Part shown: in pieces, positions 26,881 through 36,345 of the stretch
Layout of the letters: the number at the start of each line of letters is the position of its first letter
Position numbering within the stretch: the first letter of the stretch is position 1
Source: Sinorhizobium psoraleae
GTDB lineage: Bacteria > Pseudomonadota > Alphaproteobacteria > Rhizobiales > Rhizobiaceae
NCBI RefSeq assembly: GCF_013283645.1
Contig: NZ_JABEKV010000001.1
Location: forward strand, 1,232,577 to 1,296,576
Length of the DNA: 64,000 nt
Reading direction: 5' to 3'
Translations under genes and position numbers: made by a program
Notes under the pieces: generated by a model
Databases searched by the model: none
The model's input: only the letters and a program-made list of their open reading frames with translations
Told to the model about the DNA's origin: nothing

Positions 26881-26956
26881 ATTGCTGATCTGGCTCTTGC
26901 AAGACCTCAGGCAGAAGCTATGTATGGAGCAGTCAGCAATCAAATCGATACGAGTC

Positions 26957-27913
26957 ATGGAAGTCATCGATCATTTCAATCTGCGCTCCTTCGACCTCAA
27001 TCTGTTGATCGCCTTCGATGCGATGATGGAGGAGGGCAGCGTGACCAAGGCGGCTCGCCGCCTCAAAATCCAGCAGCCGGCCATGAGCCACAACCTGTCT
27101 ACGTTGAGGGTTCTGTTTCAGGACGATCTTTTCGTGAGGATTGGCCAGGTTATGCAGCCGACCGCGCGGGCGCGGGCATTGGCCGGGCCGATCCGCCTGG
27201 CACTGAAGCAGGCGCAGGCCGCACTCCTCGCTGCCGACGTGTTTGATCCGGCAACGGAACGGCGAATTTTCCGCCTGGGCCTATCCTGCGAGGCCGAGCT
27301 TCTGCTGCTTCCGGATTTAACGGCGCTGTTGCGACGCATGGCCCCCGGTATCCGGCTTCTGGTGCGGACGTGCACTCCGGACGAGGTGGATGCGATGCTG
27401 AGCGCAGGTACGATCGACATGGCCGTCGGCTGCACTTACGCGCCCACCTCACGCTACATCTCCGAAGTGCTCTACGAGGCGGAGGTGCTTTGCTGCTTCA
27501 ATCGCGGTCTGTTGCCCTTGCCGAATCCGGTGACCCTCGATACCTATCTCCAGGCCGACCATGTGGTGATCTCGCAATCGGAAAGCCTTCATGGGTGCGT
27601 GAAAGATGCACTTGAACATGCCGGGACCGAGCTGAACGTGGTCGCCGCCGCCCCTGATTTCATGTCCGTCCTGGCGACCGCGAGCTTGTCGCCCGTGATT
27701 GCAACGGTGTCTTCGCGCATTGCCGAGCGTTATGGTCCGTTGCTGGGGCTGGAGGTTAGTCCGGTCCCTTTGGCGCTGCGGTTTCCGCCGGTTACCATGG
27801 TCTGGCCGCTGCATTCCGACAATGATCCGGCCGGCGTCTGGCTGCGGCAGCACATTCGCGCGTGTCTCTCCGCCAGTGTCCCGCAGCTTCCGCATCCGCT
27901 CGCTGCGGAATAG
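26957..27913 (+). CDS. LysR-family regulator, NodD-like subgroup (318 aa)
   Basis: The N-terminal winged helix has FDLNLLIAFDAMMEEGSVTK and AARRLKIQQPAMSHNLSTLR, the form seen in NodD-type LysR proteins, and the rest is a periplasmic-binding-protein-like effector domain. I chose the ATG at 26957 because it places the start eight residues before FDLNLL as in relatives; upstream ATGs at 26924 and 26882 are possible. It is divergent from the MBL hydrolase gene, its likely target. There is no nod-box-like sequence in the gap, so a role in nodulation is not supported. Confidence 0.85.
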   Translation: MEVIDHFNLRSFDLNLLIAFDAMMEEGSVTKAARRLKIQQPAMSHNLSTLRVLFQDDLFVRIGQVMQPTARARALAGPIRLALKQAQAALLAADVFDPATERRIFRLGLSCEAELLLLPDLTALLRRMAPGIRLLVRTCTPDEVDAMLSAGTIDMAVGCTYAPTSRYISEVLYEAEVLCCFNRGLLPLPNPVTLDTYLQADHVVISQSESLHGCVKDALEHAGTELNVVAAAPDFMSVLATASLSPVIATVSSRIAERYGPLLGLEVSPVPLALRFPPVTMVWPLHSDNDPAGVWLRQHIRACLSASVPQLPHPLAAE

Positions 27914-27940
27914 GCATCATCGGTGTGGCCGAAGCGTCGA

Positions 27941-28007
27941 TCGGTTCTAATAAGTTAGAGCGGAGTCCGGGCGGAAAACCGCTCACACTTTTCCTCACCC
28001 CGCTCTA
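27941..28007 (+). repeat. Palindromic repeat, family A, copy 2
   Basis: It has the fullest form: a TCGGTTCTAATAAG lead, then arms TTAGAGCGG and CCGCTCTA around GGCGGAAAACCGC and CACACTTTTCC. It lies between the LysR gene and the end of the 689-aa membrane protein gene, whose stop codon region it overlaps. Confidence 0.7.
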
Positions 28008-30074
28008 TCGACCCTCGCGATACCAGGTGGAGGAGATCAGGAAGAGCAGGGCGGCGAGCCCGAAGAGGCTGGAGAACAGAGACAGCGAATTGATGCCCTT
28101 CAGCACGGTCTCGTCGGTCATGCGCAACGAAAGGCGCTCGTTGTCCGCCACCCGGACAGCGCCATGAACCGGCAGGATCGAAGGAAGGTCGACCGGGCCG
28201 TCCGCATCCGCCAGCCGCCGCACGAGTCCCTTGGTTTTTTCCGCCCAGGGACGGAGCTTTTCCTCCGTGGAGATTGCCGCCTTGAACTCCGGCGCATCGA
28301 CGTTGCCGACATGGACAAGCGTCGTCAGCTCGTCGTTGGCGACTTCGAAGAGGCCGGTTTCGGTCGTCTTGACCTCGGCCTTGTAGAGACCCGGTTCGCG
28401 TTCTGTGAGTGTGACCTCCTCGGTCTTGCCCGATGGATAGGTGAGCGTCGCCTGGCCGGGGTCTCCTTCGATCGTCTGCCGGGTAATTTCCAGCGTACGG
28501 CCGGAGGCGCGCGCCGTCAGCGCCTCTTCCTCGAGCGCCGGTTCCTGCATCAGCCAATGGGCCGTGCGACGATAGAGCGAAACATGCGGTCCGCCGCCTT
28601 CGAAGCCGCGCGCCCACAGCCAACCTTGGTCGGACAAAAGCATCGCGACACGCCCCTTGCCGACGCGGTTGAGGACGAGCAACGGCTTTCCGTCTGCCGC
28701 TTCCATTACCGTCTGCCCGAGGGGGCGGTCGACGTCGACCGTGCGGAACCATCGACCCCAGCCCGGAGGTTCGCTCGCTGCGCCTTCGAGACCGCGCGTC
28801 ACCGGATGCTTCTTTCCCTCCTCGGAAAGGCGGGGGAAGAAAGCCTTCTCATTCATGGCACCGGTGGGGCTCGCGGGAAGAACCGCCGAAAGCGGCGTGG
28901 CGGCAATCGAGTCGTCGCCGGCGTGTTCCGGGCCGGCGGCGATCAGCAGGGCGCCGCCGTTCTGCACATATTGCGCGATGTTGTCGTAGTAGAGGATCGG
29001 CAGCACGCCGCGATGCTGGTAGCGATCGAAGATGATCAGATCGAACTCGCTGATCTTGTCGACGAAGAGCTCGCGCGTCGGGAAGGCGATCAGCGAAAGT
29101 TCGTTGATCGGCGTACCGTCCTGTTTTTCCGGCGGACGCAGAATGGTGAAGTGGACGAGGTCCACCGCTGCATCGGATTTCAGCAGATTGCGCCAAGCGC
29201 GCTCGCCCGCGTGCGGCTCACCGGAAACCAGCAGTACGCGTAGGTTCTCCCGGATCCCGTCGAGCACGTGGACGGCGCGGTTGTTGACCTCCGTCACTTC
29301 GCCCGCGATGGGGTTCACCGCGAATTCGAGGATGTTGTTGCCGCCGCGCGGGACGGTGAAGCTGAAGGGCACATCCGTGCCCGGCTCGGCTTGCTCGGTG
29401 GCGATCTCGTTGCCATTGAGGCGGATCGTCACTTCGGCGCCACCCTCGGGAGCCGCTCCGTCGTCAACGACGCGGAAGGTCATTTTCTGCTGTTCGCCGA
29501 CGATGCCGAACCGCGGTGCGCTGACGATTTCGATACGCCGGTCGAATTCATCCGGCTTGCCGCTGATCAAGCCATGGATGGGCGCATCCAAACCGAGCTT
29601 CTGATTGACATCGGGAACGTCATGGATCTGGCCGTCGGTTATGAAGACGGCGCCACCGACGCGGGCCGGCGGCACGTCGGCAAGCGCTGTTGTCAATGCA
29701 CCGAAGAGCTTCGTCGACGGCGCTTCGCTTTCGGCGTCGTCTGCGGCCTCGACGATGCGGGTCTCTATCTGCGGAAAGTGGGCGAGGCGATCCTTGAGGT
29801 CGGCAAGCGCCCTGTCGGTCTGTTCTCGCCGATCGGCATTGTCCTGGCTTTGGCTGCGATCGACGACGATCGCAACGATGGTCGAGAGCGGCTCGCGCTC
29901 CTCCTGGAAAACAGACGGATTGGCAATCGCCAGGCAGAACGCTGCTAGCGCGGCCGTCCGCAACCAGGCGCCGCGAACGCGACGCCAGAGGCCGAGCGCC
30001 GCGAGCGCGGCCGCGACGAGCGTCAGCGCCGCGAAATAGGGCCAGGGAAGAAACGGTGCAAAGTCGACGGTCAT
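28005..30074 (-). CDS. Membrane protein with glutamine-amidotransferase-like domain, last gene of MoxR module (689 aa)
   Basis: Two N-terminal transmembrane helices (residues about 9-28 and 37-53) are followed by a VWA-like segment with IVAIVVDRSQSQDN, then a large domain with VLLVSGEPHAGERAWRNLL and FDLIIFDRYQHRG that resembles class I amidotransferase folds without a visible nucleophile. A C-terminal helix (about 667-684) closes the protein. It is the fourth gene of a co-directional module starting with MoxR, ten bases after the DUF4159 gene. Such modules are common in bacteria and are linked to envelope stress or maturation of secreted proteins, but this component's activity is unknown. 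Confidence 0.82.
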   Translation of the reverse strand: MTVDFAPFLPWPYFAALTLVAAALAALGLWRRVRGAWLRTAALAAFCLAIANPSVFQEEREPLSTIVAIVVDRSQSQDNADRREQTDRALADLKDRLAHFPQIETRIVEAADDAESEAPSTKLFGALTTALADVPPARVGGAVFITDGQIHDVPDVNQKLGLDAPIHGLISGKPDEFDRRIEIVSAPRFGIVGEQQKMTFRVVDDGAAPEGGAEVTIRLNGNEIATEQAEPGTDVPFSFTVPRGGNNILEFAVNPIAGEVTEVNNRAVHVLDGIRENLRVLLVSGEPHAGERAWRNLLKSDAAVDLVHFTILRPPEKQDGTPINELSLIAFPTRELFVDKISEFDLIIFDRYQHRGVLPILYYDNIAQYVQNGGALLIAAGPEHAGDDSIAATPLSAVLPASPTGAMNEKAFFPRLSEEGKKHPVTRGLEGAASEPPGWGRWFRTVDVDRPLGQTVMEAADGKPLLVLNRVGKGRVAMLLSDQGWLWARGFEGGGPHVSLYRRTAHWLMQEPALEEEALTARASGRTLEITRQTIEGDPGQATLTYPSGKTEEVTLTEREPGLYKAEVKTTETGLFEVANDELTTLVHVGNVDAPEFKAAISTEEKLRPWAEKTKGLVRRLADADGPVDLPSILPVHGAVRVADNERLSLRMTDETVLKGINSLSLFSSLFGLAALLFLISSTWYREGR

Positions 30075-30084
30075 CGAACGATCC

Positions 30085-32895
30085 TCACTGACCGAGCCGC
30101 TCGAGCAGGGCGGGCACGTGCACCTGGTCGGCCTTGTAGTTGCCGGTCAGCATATACATCATGATGTTGACGCCGGAGCGGAAGGCATATTCGCGCTGCA
30201 TCTCGTCCGGCGGAACCGTCGGCAGGAGCGCGACGCCATTCGTATCCACGGCCCAGGCGCCGGCAAAGTCGTTACCGGTGATCATGATCGGCGTGACGCC
30301 GTCCGCGGACCTGGCTGGGCGGTCGCTTACCTCTTCACGGTTGTCGAGCTGCGCCTCGATCCAGAGCGGACTGCCGGTGTAGCGCCCTGGAAAATTCGAG
30401 AGCAGATAGAAGGCCTTGGTCAGCACATGATCACCCGGAACGGGCTCCAGCGGCGGAATGTCGAGATTGCCCAGAATCGCCTGCAGCCGTTCGGTGTTCG
30501 CGCTCGTCCCGCTCGAAGAGGCGCCCAACGAGGAAAACTGGTCGCGCGTATCGAAGAGCACCGTGCCGCCCGCGCGCATATAGGCGTCGATGCGGCTTAC
30601 AGCCTGCGGACTCGGCATCGGCGCATTGGCGGAAATCGGCCAGTAGATGATCGGGTAAAGGCTGAGCTCGTCCTTGGAAATGTCGAGCCCGACGGGCGCG
30701 CCCGGCTCGAGCGTCGTGCGATAGGTGAGGAAATCCGTGAGGCCGATGAGGCCGCGTTCGGAGAGGCGGTCGACCTCGTCTTCGCCGGTGACGACATAGG
30801 CGAGATGGGTCGTGTCGAGGCGTTCGAGGACGCGTTGGTCATCCGGACGCGCGTCATCCGCGAACGCCTGCGGTGGAAGGAGGACAAGGGTGCCGCACAG
30901 CACGAAGAGTATTGTGGCAGCGGTCCTTGCTATTCGAACGCGCGAAAAGGCACCGCTCATGAAGAGGACGACGACGGCGTCGGCAAGGAGCAGCAGCAGT
31001 GCCAGCGTCAGGAGAGCAGGCTTCAGCGACCAGCTTTCCGCGCCAGTCAGCCGTTCGGAGGTATGCGGGCCTGCAGCCACCATGTCGATCTTTTTGAGTT
31101 CGGCATCGCGGGGGAGCAGGTTCAACGCCGTGAAGCCGTCTTCGGAGCCGTAAAGCCCCGGCGGGTTTTCCGGAGTTGCAAGCGGTGCCTTGCCCGGGAC
31201 GATGTCGAGCGGCCGCGCATTGCCGGTTTCGGCGACGAGGACACCGTCGGCGTTCAGCAGCCGGTAGGGCGCCAATGTCTGCGCCTGTGTCTTGCCTTCG
31301 CTCGCGACGCCGCCGCTGCGCGAAAGCTGCACGCTGCGGCGAAGCATTTCCACGAAATGCCCGGAAATCGGCAGGTTCGACCAGGTTGCCTCGGCGCTGA
31401 CATGGAACAGGATGATGCGTCCGGCCCCTTGTCCGGCCGTCGTCACCAAAGGCGTTCCGTCGGCGAGGTTTGCCCAGGTCCGCTCGACCAGATCCGCTGT
31501 CGGTTCGGCCAGGACCTGCCGCTTGATCAAGATGTCGGTGGGACGGGCCATGCCGGCAAAGGGGCTGTTGCCAGGATAGGCGGCGAGCGGCTGCGGCTCC
31601 GACCAGGAAAGCGCGCCGCCAAGCGCCCGCTCGCCCTGCCTCAGCGTCACGGGCACCAGCGGGTCGTCGGCCGGTGCTGCTGCAAGGCGCGGCCCGGCAA
31701 AGCGGATCAGGGTGCCGCCGTTGTCGATCCACTTCTTCATCAGCGGGTACATCTCTTCCGGCAGGCGGCCGATATCGGCCATGATCAGGACCGAAGGTCG
31801 TTGTTCCAAAAGTTCCGGAATGGCGACGGCAAGGTCGGTCTCGCGGGGTTCGACGAGATCGGCATAAGGGGCGAGCGCCCGGTTGATGTAGTAGAGCGGC
31901 GAGAGCAGCGGTTGGGAAAGGTCTCGGGCCTCGCCGCTCAAGAGGGCGACACGGCGGCGGCGGAAGCCGTCGTCGAGCAGGTGGACGCCGCCGGCGGTCG
32001 CGGCACCCTCGATGCCGATGCGCGCGAAATCGTTGCGCAGCTCGAAAGGCGCGGTGATCGTTCCCTTTGCAACCGCTTCATTGGGCGCGAAATCGATCGT
32101 GCCGTCCGCGATCGCGCGGCCACGCGTATCGTAAGCGACGATCGACACGGAACGGCGATCATCGGTTTTCAACCGGCTCGCCGTCACCGACATGCCTGCG
32201 GATTCGTTGCTGCTGTTGGTGAGGGCAATTGCTTGACTGCCGTCGGCCTCGATCAACCGAAGGTTGGCGGCGCGAATTCCCGCGAGCGCCTCCATCGTCT
32301 TGCCTTCCGTCGCTTCTATGCCGTCGGTGACGAAGGCGAGCGTTCCGGGTGCGGCGCTTTCGAAGGCCGTTTGCATTGCCGCGATCGCGGAGCGACGGTC
32401 GGCCGGAAGCGGTTCAGGCGATGCGGCGGCGAGGCGGTTGCGCGCGGCCCCTGCCGATCCCGGCGTCGCATCGTGCTGCCGATCGCCGGTGAAGACGATC
32501 GAGACCGCAAGGTCTCTTGCCTCCGCGTCGTCGATCAGCGCCGAGGCGGCTTCGATGCGGCGCTCCCAATCGGGCGCCGTCGCCCAGCTGTTGTCGATCA
32601 AGAGCGCGAGAGGGCCGGAGGAGGCGAGCGTATTGCTGCGCGGGTTGAAGACCGGGTCGGCAATTGCAAAAATGACGGCGGCCGCCATCAGCATCCTGAG
32701 AAGCGTCAGCCACCAGGGGCTTTTCGAGGGGGTCTCCTCGCGCTTCAGAACCGAGGCGAGAATGCGCAGCGGCGGAAAGACCTCGGCCGCCGGCCGCGGC
32801 GGCGTCATCCGCAAAAGCCACCAGATGACCGGCAGCGCTACAAGCGCGGCCAGCATGGCGGGATTGGCGAAGACGAAGGCGAGACCGCCGATCAT
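30085..32895 (-). CDS. BatA-like / DUF4159 membrane protein (936 aa)
   Basis: The N-terminus is a BatA (aerotolerance regulator N-terminal) region with two membrane helices (residues about 6-27 and 60-80). A VWA-like domain follows with ALLIDNSWATAPDWERR; the metal-site motif DxSxS is incomplete (DNSWA). Further membrane helices lie near residues 636-653 and 667-682, and the C-terminal DUF4159 domain starts near 700 (LDTTHLAYVVTGEDEVDRLSER). It overlaps the upstream DUF58 gene by four bases (ATGA). It is probably the scaffold of the MoxR-associated membrane complex. Confidence 0.87.
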   Translation of the reverse strand: MIGGLAFVFANPAMLAALVALPVIWWLLRMTPPRPAAEVFPPLRILASVLKREETPSKSPWWLTLLRMLMAAAVIFAIADPVFNPRSNTLASSGPLALLIDNSWATAPDWERRIEAASALIDDAEARDLAVSIVFTGDRQHDATPGSAGAARNRLAAASPEPLPADRRSAIAAMQTAFESAAPGTLAFVTDGIEATEGKTMEALAGIRAANLRLIEADGSQAIALTNSSNESAGMSVTASRLKTDDRRSVSIVAYDTRGRAIADGTIDFAPNEAVAKGTITAPFELRNDFARIGIEGAATAGGVHLLDDGFRRRRVALLSGEARDLSQPLLSPLYYINRALAPYADLVEPRETDLAVAIPELLEQRPSVLIMADIGRLPEEMYPLMKKWIDNGGTLIRFAGPRLAAAPADDPLVPVTLRQGERALGGALSWSEPQPLAAYPGNSPFAGMARPTDILIKRQVLAEPTADLVERTWANLADGTPLVTTAGQGAGRIILFHVSAEATWSNLPISGHFVEMLRRSVQLSRSGGVASEGKTQAQTLAPYRLLNADGVLVAETGNARPLDIVPGKAPLATPENPPGLYGSEDGFTALNLLPRDAELKKIDMVAAGPHTSERLTGAESWSLKPALLTLALLLLLADAVVVLFMSGAFSRVRIARTAATILFVLCGTLVLLPPQAFADDARPDDQRVLERLDTTHLAYVVTGEDEVDRLSERGLIGLTDFLTYRTTLEPGAPVGLDISKDELSLYPIIYWPISANAPMPSPQAVSRIDAYMRAGGTVLFDTRDQFSSLGASSSGTSANTERLQAILGNLDIPPLEPVPGDHVLTKAFYLLSNFPGRYTGSPLWIEAQLDNREEVSDRPARSADGVTPIMITGNDFAGAWAVDTNGVALLPTVPPDEMQREYAFRSGVNIMMYMLTGNYKADQVHVPALLERLGQ

Positions 32896-33812
32896 AGCAG
32901 GCCTCCATGCGTTGCCCTTCCGGGCATTCCTGAAAGATACATGTGCACGGCTACCAGTGCCTCGGACGCGGGGCGGTCGGTCCGATGCGGAATGAAGGTC
33001 CAGCCGAGGTGCCGGAGGCTCGAGCCGAGGCTGTCGCGGCGGGCGAGATAGGCGCGCTGATAATCTTCTTGCAAAATCTCGGCGCGCCCCGCAGTCAGTT
33101 TTTCCCCGGTTTCCGGGTCGGTGAATTCGGTTCGCCCGGCATAGGGGAAGACCTCTTCCGCAGGATCGGCGATCTCGACCATATGTCCGCGGAAGCCGCG
33201 GCGCGCGAGCGGCGCAAGGCGCTCCATCACCTTTTCGGCGGGGTCGAGAAAATCTCCGATCAGCACCAGATCACTGGCGTTGCGGATCATGCCGGTCTCA
33301 GGAAGTCCCTCGGCGAGCGGGCTCAGCATGATCGCGGTTGCCAGCCGTTCGGCGGCGTTGCGCGCCGACACCGGTTCCATGACGCCGGGGCAGCCGATCC
33401 GTTCGCCGGAGCGGGCGAGAATTTCGGCAAGCGCCAGCATCAGCACCAGCGCACGGCTTTCCTTGGAAACGGCGCCGAGCGTCGACTTGTACATCATCGA
33501 GGGCGAGAGATCGGCCCAGAGCCATATGGTATGGGCGGCCTCCCATTCGCGATCGCGCACATAGGTATGGTCGTCGCGGGCCGAGCGCCGCCAGTCGATA
33601 CGCGACAGGCTTTCGCCTTCGCTATAGGGGCGGAACTGCCAGAAATTTTCGCCGATGCCGCGTTTGCGCCGGCCATGCCAGCCTGAAATCACCGTGTTGG
33701 CAATCCTGCGCGCCTCGACGAGGCAATCCGGAACGAGCATTGCGCGCTGCTGCGCGCGCGACAGGACCTCGCCGGAAGGGGTACGCGCGACTATGTGCCC
33801 GATGGCGGCCAT
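32892..33812 (-). CDS. DUF58 domain protein (306 aa)
   Basis: DUF58 proteins carry a VWA-type fold and are nearly always next to a MoxR ATPase. The hallmark block RPYSEGESLSRIDWRRSARDD (around residues 61-81) and the MIDAS-like DLSPSM near residue 100 are present. No membrane segment is clear. It begins three bases after the MoxR stop and overlaps the DUF4159 gene. It likely links the ATPase to the membrane proteins, as inferred for the family. Confidence 0.92.
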   Translation of the reverse strand: MAAIGHIVARTPSGEVLSRAQQRAMLVPDCLVEARRIANTVISGWHGRRKRGIGENFWQFRPYSEGESLSRIDWRRSARDDHTYVRDREWEAAHTIWLWADLSPSMMYKSTLGAVSKESRALVLMLALAEILARSGERIGCPGVMEPVSARNAAERLATAIMLSPLAEGLPETGMIRNASDLVLIGDFLDPAEKVMERLAPLARRGFRGHMVEIADPAEEVFPYAGRTEFTDPETGEKLTAGRAEILQEDYQRAYLARRDSLGSSLRHLGWTFIPHRTDRPASEALVAVHMYLSGMPGRATHGGLL

Positions 33813-33815
33813 GCA

Positions 33816-34829
33816 TTAACCCTTGGCTCGTTTCACCAGGCCGGCGATGACGTCGCGCACGGTCATGCCCTCCGCACGGGCCGCGAAGGTGAGCGCCATG
33901 CGGTGCTGCAGCACGGGTTCGGCAAGCGCCAGAATATCGTCGACAGAAGGCGCCAGCCGGCCGTCATAAAGCGCCCGCGCCCGAGCACACAGCATCAGCG
34001 CCTGGCCCGCACGCGGACCGGGCCCCCAGGCGACATTCTTGTCGGTCGTCGAATTGCCGTTGCCGGGGCGGGCGGAACGCACGAGCGACAGGATGGCATC
34101 GACCACCTTTTCGCCGACCGGCATCTGGCGGATCAGGCTCTGGATCTGCAGGAGGCGCTGTGCGTCGATCACCGGCCGGGCCTCGGTCTCGACCACGCCG
34201 GTCGTCTCCAGCAGGATTTGCCGTTCGGCCCCAAGCTCGGGGTAGCCGACATCGACCTGCATCAGGAAACGGTCGAGCTGCGCCTCTGGGAGCGGGTATG
34301 TTCCCTCCTGCTCGAGCGGGTTTTGGGTCGCCAGCACATGGAATGGCTGGGGCAGGTCCTTGCGGGCGCCGGCGACGGTGATGTGATATTCCTGCATGGC
34401 CTGCAACAGTGCCGATTGGGTTCGCGGCGACGCACGGTTGATCTCGTCCGCCATCAGCAGCTGCGTGAAGATCGGGCCGGGGATGAACCGGAACGATCGG
34501 TAGCCCGCCGCGTCCTGATCCATCACCTCGGAGCCGAGAATATCTGATGGCATCAGGTCGGGTGTGAACTGGATCCGGCTGTTGTCGAGCCCGAGGACTG
34601 TACCGAGGGTGGCGACGAGCTTGGTCTTGGCGAGGCCCGGTACGCCGACAAGCAGTGCATGACCGCCGGACAGCACGGCAAGCAGCGTCTGCTCGACCAC
34701 GCTTTCCTGACCGAAGATCACCTTGCCGACTTCGGCGCGTATAAGCGCGATCTCCCCAAGCGCGGCTTCCGCGGCCGCGACGATCGCCTTCTCGTCGGCC
34801 GCATCGACCGCGCTTTTCATAACACTCAT
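33816..34829 (-). CDS. MoxR-family AAA+ ATPase (337 aa)
   Basis: MoxR ATPases act as chaperones for metal-centre insertion or complex assembly. Walker A is GVPGLAKTKL (about residue 62), Walker B is LLMADEINRASPRTQSALLQAM (about 122), and ATQNPLEQEGTYPLPEAQLDRF contains sensor 1 and the Arg region. I prefer the ATG at 34829, since GGAGA lies eight bases upstream; the frame is open to an ATG at 34871. It heads the four-gene module running to 28005. Confidence 0.93.
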   Translation of the reverse strand: MSVMKSAVDAADEKAIVAAAEAALGEIALIRAEVGKVIFGQESVVEQTLLAVLSGGHALLVGVPGLAKTKLVATLGTVLGLDNSRIQFTPDLMPSDILGSEVMDQDAAGYRSFRFIPGPIFTQLLMADEINRASPRTQSALLQAMQEYHITVAGARKDLPQPFHVLATQNPLEQEGTYPLPEAQLDRFLMQVDVGYPELGAERQILLETTGVVETEARPVIDAQRLLQIQSLIRQMPVGEKVVDAILSLVRSARPGNGNSTTDKNVAWGPGPRAGQALMLCARARALYDGRLAPSVDDILALAEPVLQHRMALTFAARAEGMTVRDVIAGLVKRAKG

Positions 34830-35092
34830 CGCCATTCTCTCCGATCGTCGCTGCTGAACCGAATCAGCCATTGCGCAGTATTCAGTTCCTGTTTTTCAAT
34901 TTAGACCCTGGCGGACGGCTGACAAGCCGGCGCCAACGCACTATGTCGTGAGCTTGCAGGACGCTCGCCGTGCATCCCGCATTCTCATCGATGCGGACGG
35001 AATGCCCAAAACCGAAGGCTGGCGCATCCCTCGCACGTCGTCTGAACGCGTTATGCTTCAGAAGCAAGATCGGGACCAAACAGGACAGAACG

Positions 35093-35716
35093 ATGGCAGA
35101 GGCCAAGATTCAGCAAACGGGCGACGCGGCGGGCCTTGCCGCGCTGATCGCCCGCGCCGCGGGCGAAAGGGGCGGTGAAGCGAAGGGACTGCCGCCGGTA
35201 GACCGTTGGAATCCGCCGTTTTGCGGCGATATCGACATGGAAATCCGTGGCGATGGAACCTGGTTCTACATGGGCACGCCGATCGGCCGTCAGCCACTCG
35301 TCCGATTGTTTTCCACCGTCCTGCGCAAGGACGAGGACGGCAAGACCTATCTGGTTACGCCGGTGGAAAAGGTCGGTATCCGCGTCGCCGATGCCCCGTT
35401 CATCGCCGTCGAAATGAACGTTACTTCCAAGGAAGGCGGAAATGTCCTGACGTTCCGCACCAATGTCGGCGACGTCGTGGAGGCGGGGCCGGAGCATTCG
35501 CTGCACTTCGTCGTCCACGGCGAAAATCGCGAGCTGAAGCCCTATCTCCACGTGCGTGGGCGACTTGAGGCGCTCGTATCGAGGCCCGTCATGTACGACC
35601 TTGTCGAACTGGGCGAAACGGTCGAGATCGACGGCATCGATATGTTCTGCGTAAAGTCGGCCGGCGCGGTGTTTCCGATCATGCCGGCGGCTGAACTGGA
35701 AGCCCTGTCGCAATGA
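35093..35716 (+). CDS. DUF1285 family protein (207 aa)
   Basis: The block PVDRWNPPFCGDIDMEIRGD (residues about 35-54) followed by GTWFYMGTPIGRQPLVRLFSTVLRKD is the signature of DUF1285, a family of unknown function with a beta-rich fold. There is no signal peptide. Its stop overlaps the start of the CoA pyrophosphatase gene (ATGA), and the CCA-enzyme gene follows, so the three form an operon. The start is the ATG at 35093, about six bases after AGGACAG. Confidence 0.88.
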   Translation: MAEAKIQQTGDAAGLAALIARAAGERGGEAKGLPPVDRWNPPFCGDIDMEIRGDGTWFYMGTPIGRQPLVRLFSTVLRKDEDGKTYLVTPVEKVGIRVADAPFIAVEMNVTSKEGGNVLTFRTNVGDVVEAGPEHSLHFVVHGENRELKPYLHVRGRLEALVSRPVMYDLVELGETVEIDGIDMFCVKSAGAVFPIMPAAELEALSQ

Positions 35717-36345
35717 CAAATCATCCCTATTCCGCCGACGAGTTTCGCCGCCGGGCGCTTACCCAGACGGGCGGGCCGATTGAGACGTCCTGGCGCGATC
35801 ACGGCGATTTTTTGCTTAATCCGGGTATCGTTCCCTATCTCGAGTCCCTGCATCTGAAAGATGCGGCGGTGCTCGTCCCCGTGGTCGACGACGGCGAGGA
35901 TGCGAGCGTCATCTTCACGCAGCGCACCTCGACATTGCGCAAGCACTCGGGTCAGGTCGCCTTTCCGGGCGGGGCCGTTGATCCCGAAGACCGGTCCATC
36001 GAAGTTGCGGCCCTGCGCGAAGCCCAGGAAGAGATCGGCCTTGATCCCCGCTTCGTCGAGACGATCGGCCGTCTGCCGCATTATATGGCCATGTCGGGCT
36101 TCCGCATCACACCGGTGCTCGCGGTGGTGCAGCCTGGATTCGAGCTCATGCCCAATCCGGAAGAGGTGGAAAGCGTCTTCGAAGTGCCGCTCTCCTTCCT
36201 GATGAACCCCGTCAATCACGGGCGCGGGCGCAGCCATTGGCAGGGCGCGGAGCGGCAGTTCTATCGCATGCCCTATGGCGAACGGAATATCTGGGGGATT
36301 ACGGCGGGCATCGTCCGCATGCTCTATGAAAGGCTTTATGCATGA
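35713..36345 (+). CDS. CoA pyrophosphatase (NUDIX family, 210 aa)
   Basis: The Nudix box GGAVDPEDRSIEVAALREAQEEIGL (pieces near residues 90-114) is complete. The preceding IFTQRTSTLRKHSGQVAFPGG is the extra motif of coenzyme-A pyrophosphatases (NudL type), which split CoA into adenosine 3',5'-bisphosphate and 4'-phosphopantetheine. It starts within the stop of the DUF1285 gene and overlaps the CCA-enzyme start by four bases. Confidence 0.92.
   Translation: MTNHPYSADEFRRRALTQTGGPIETSWRDHGDFLLNPGIVPYLESLHLKDAAVLVPVVDDGEDASVIFTQRTSTLRKHSGQVAFPGGAVDPEDRSIEVAALREAQEEIGLDPRFVETIGRLPHYMAMSGFRITPVLAVVQPGFELMPNPEEVESVFEVPLSFLMNPVNHGRGRSHWQGAERQFYRMPYGERNIWGITAGIVRMLYERLYA

Noticed and set aside
26810-26956. 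nod box upstream of the NodD-like regulator
   Set aside because: The long conserved nod-box pattern is absent; the gap is mostly taken up by a palindromic repeat.
30118-33051. 977-codon open frame on the plus strand
   Set aside because: It lies antisense to the DUF4159 gene; its length is a by-product of high GC content and it has no recognisable domain.
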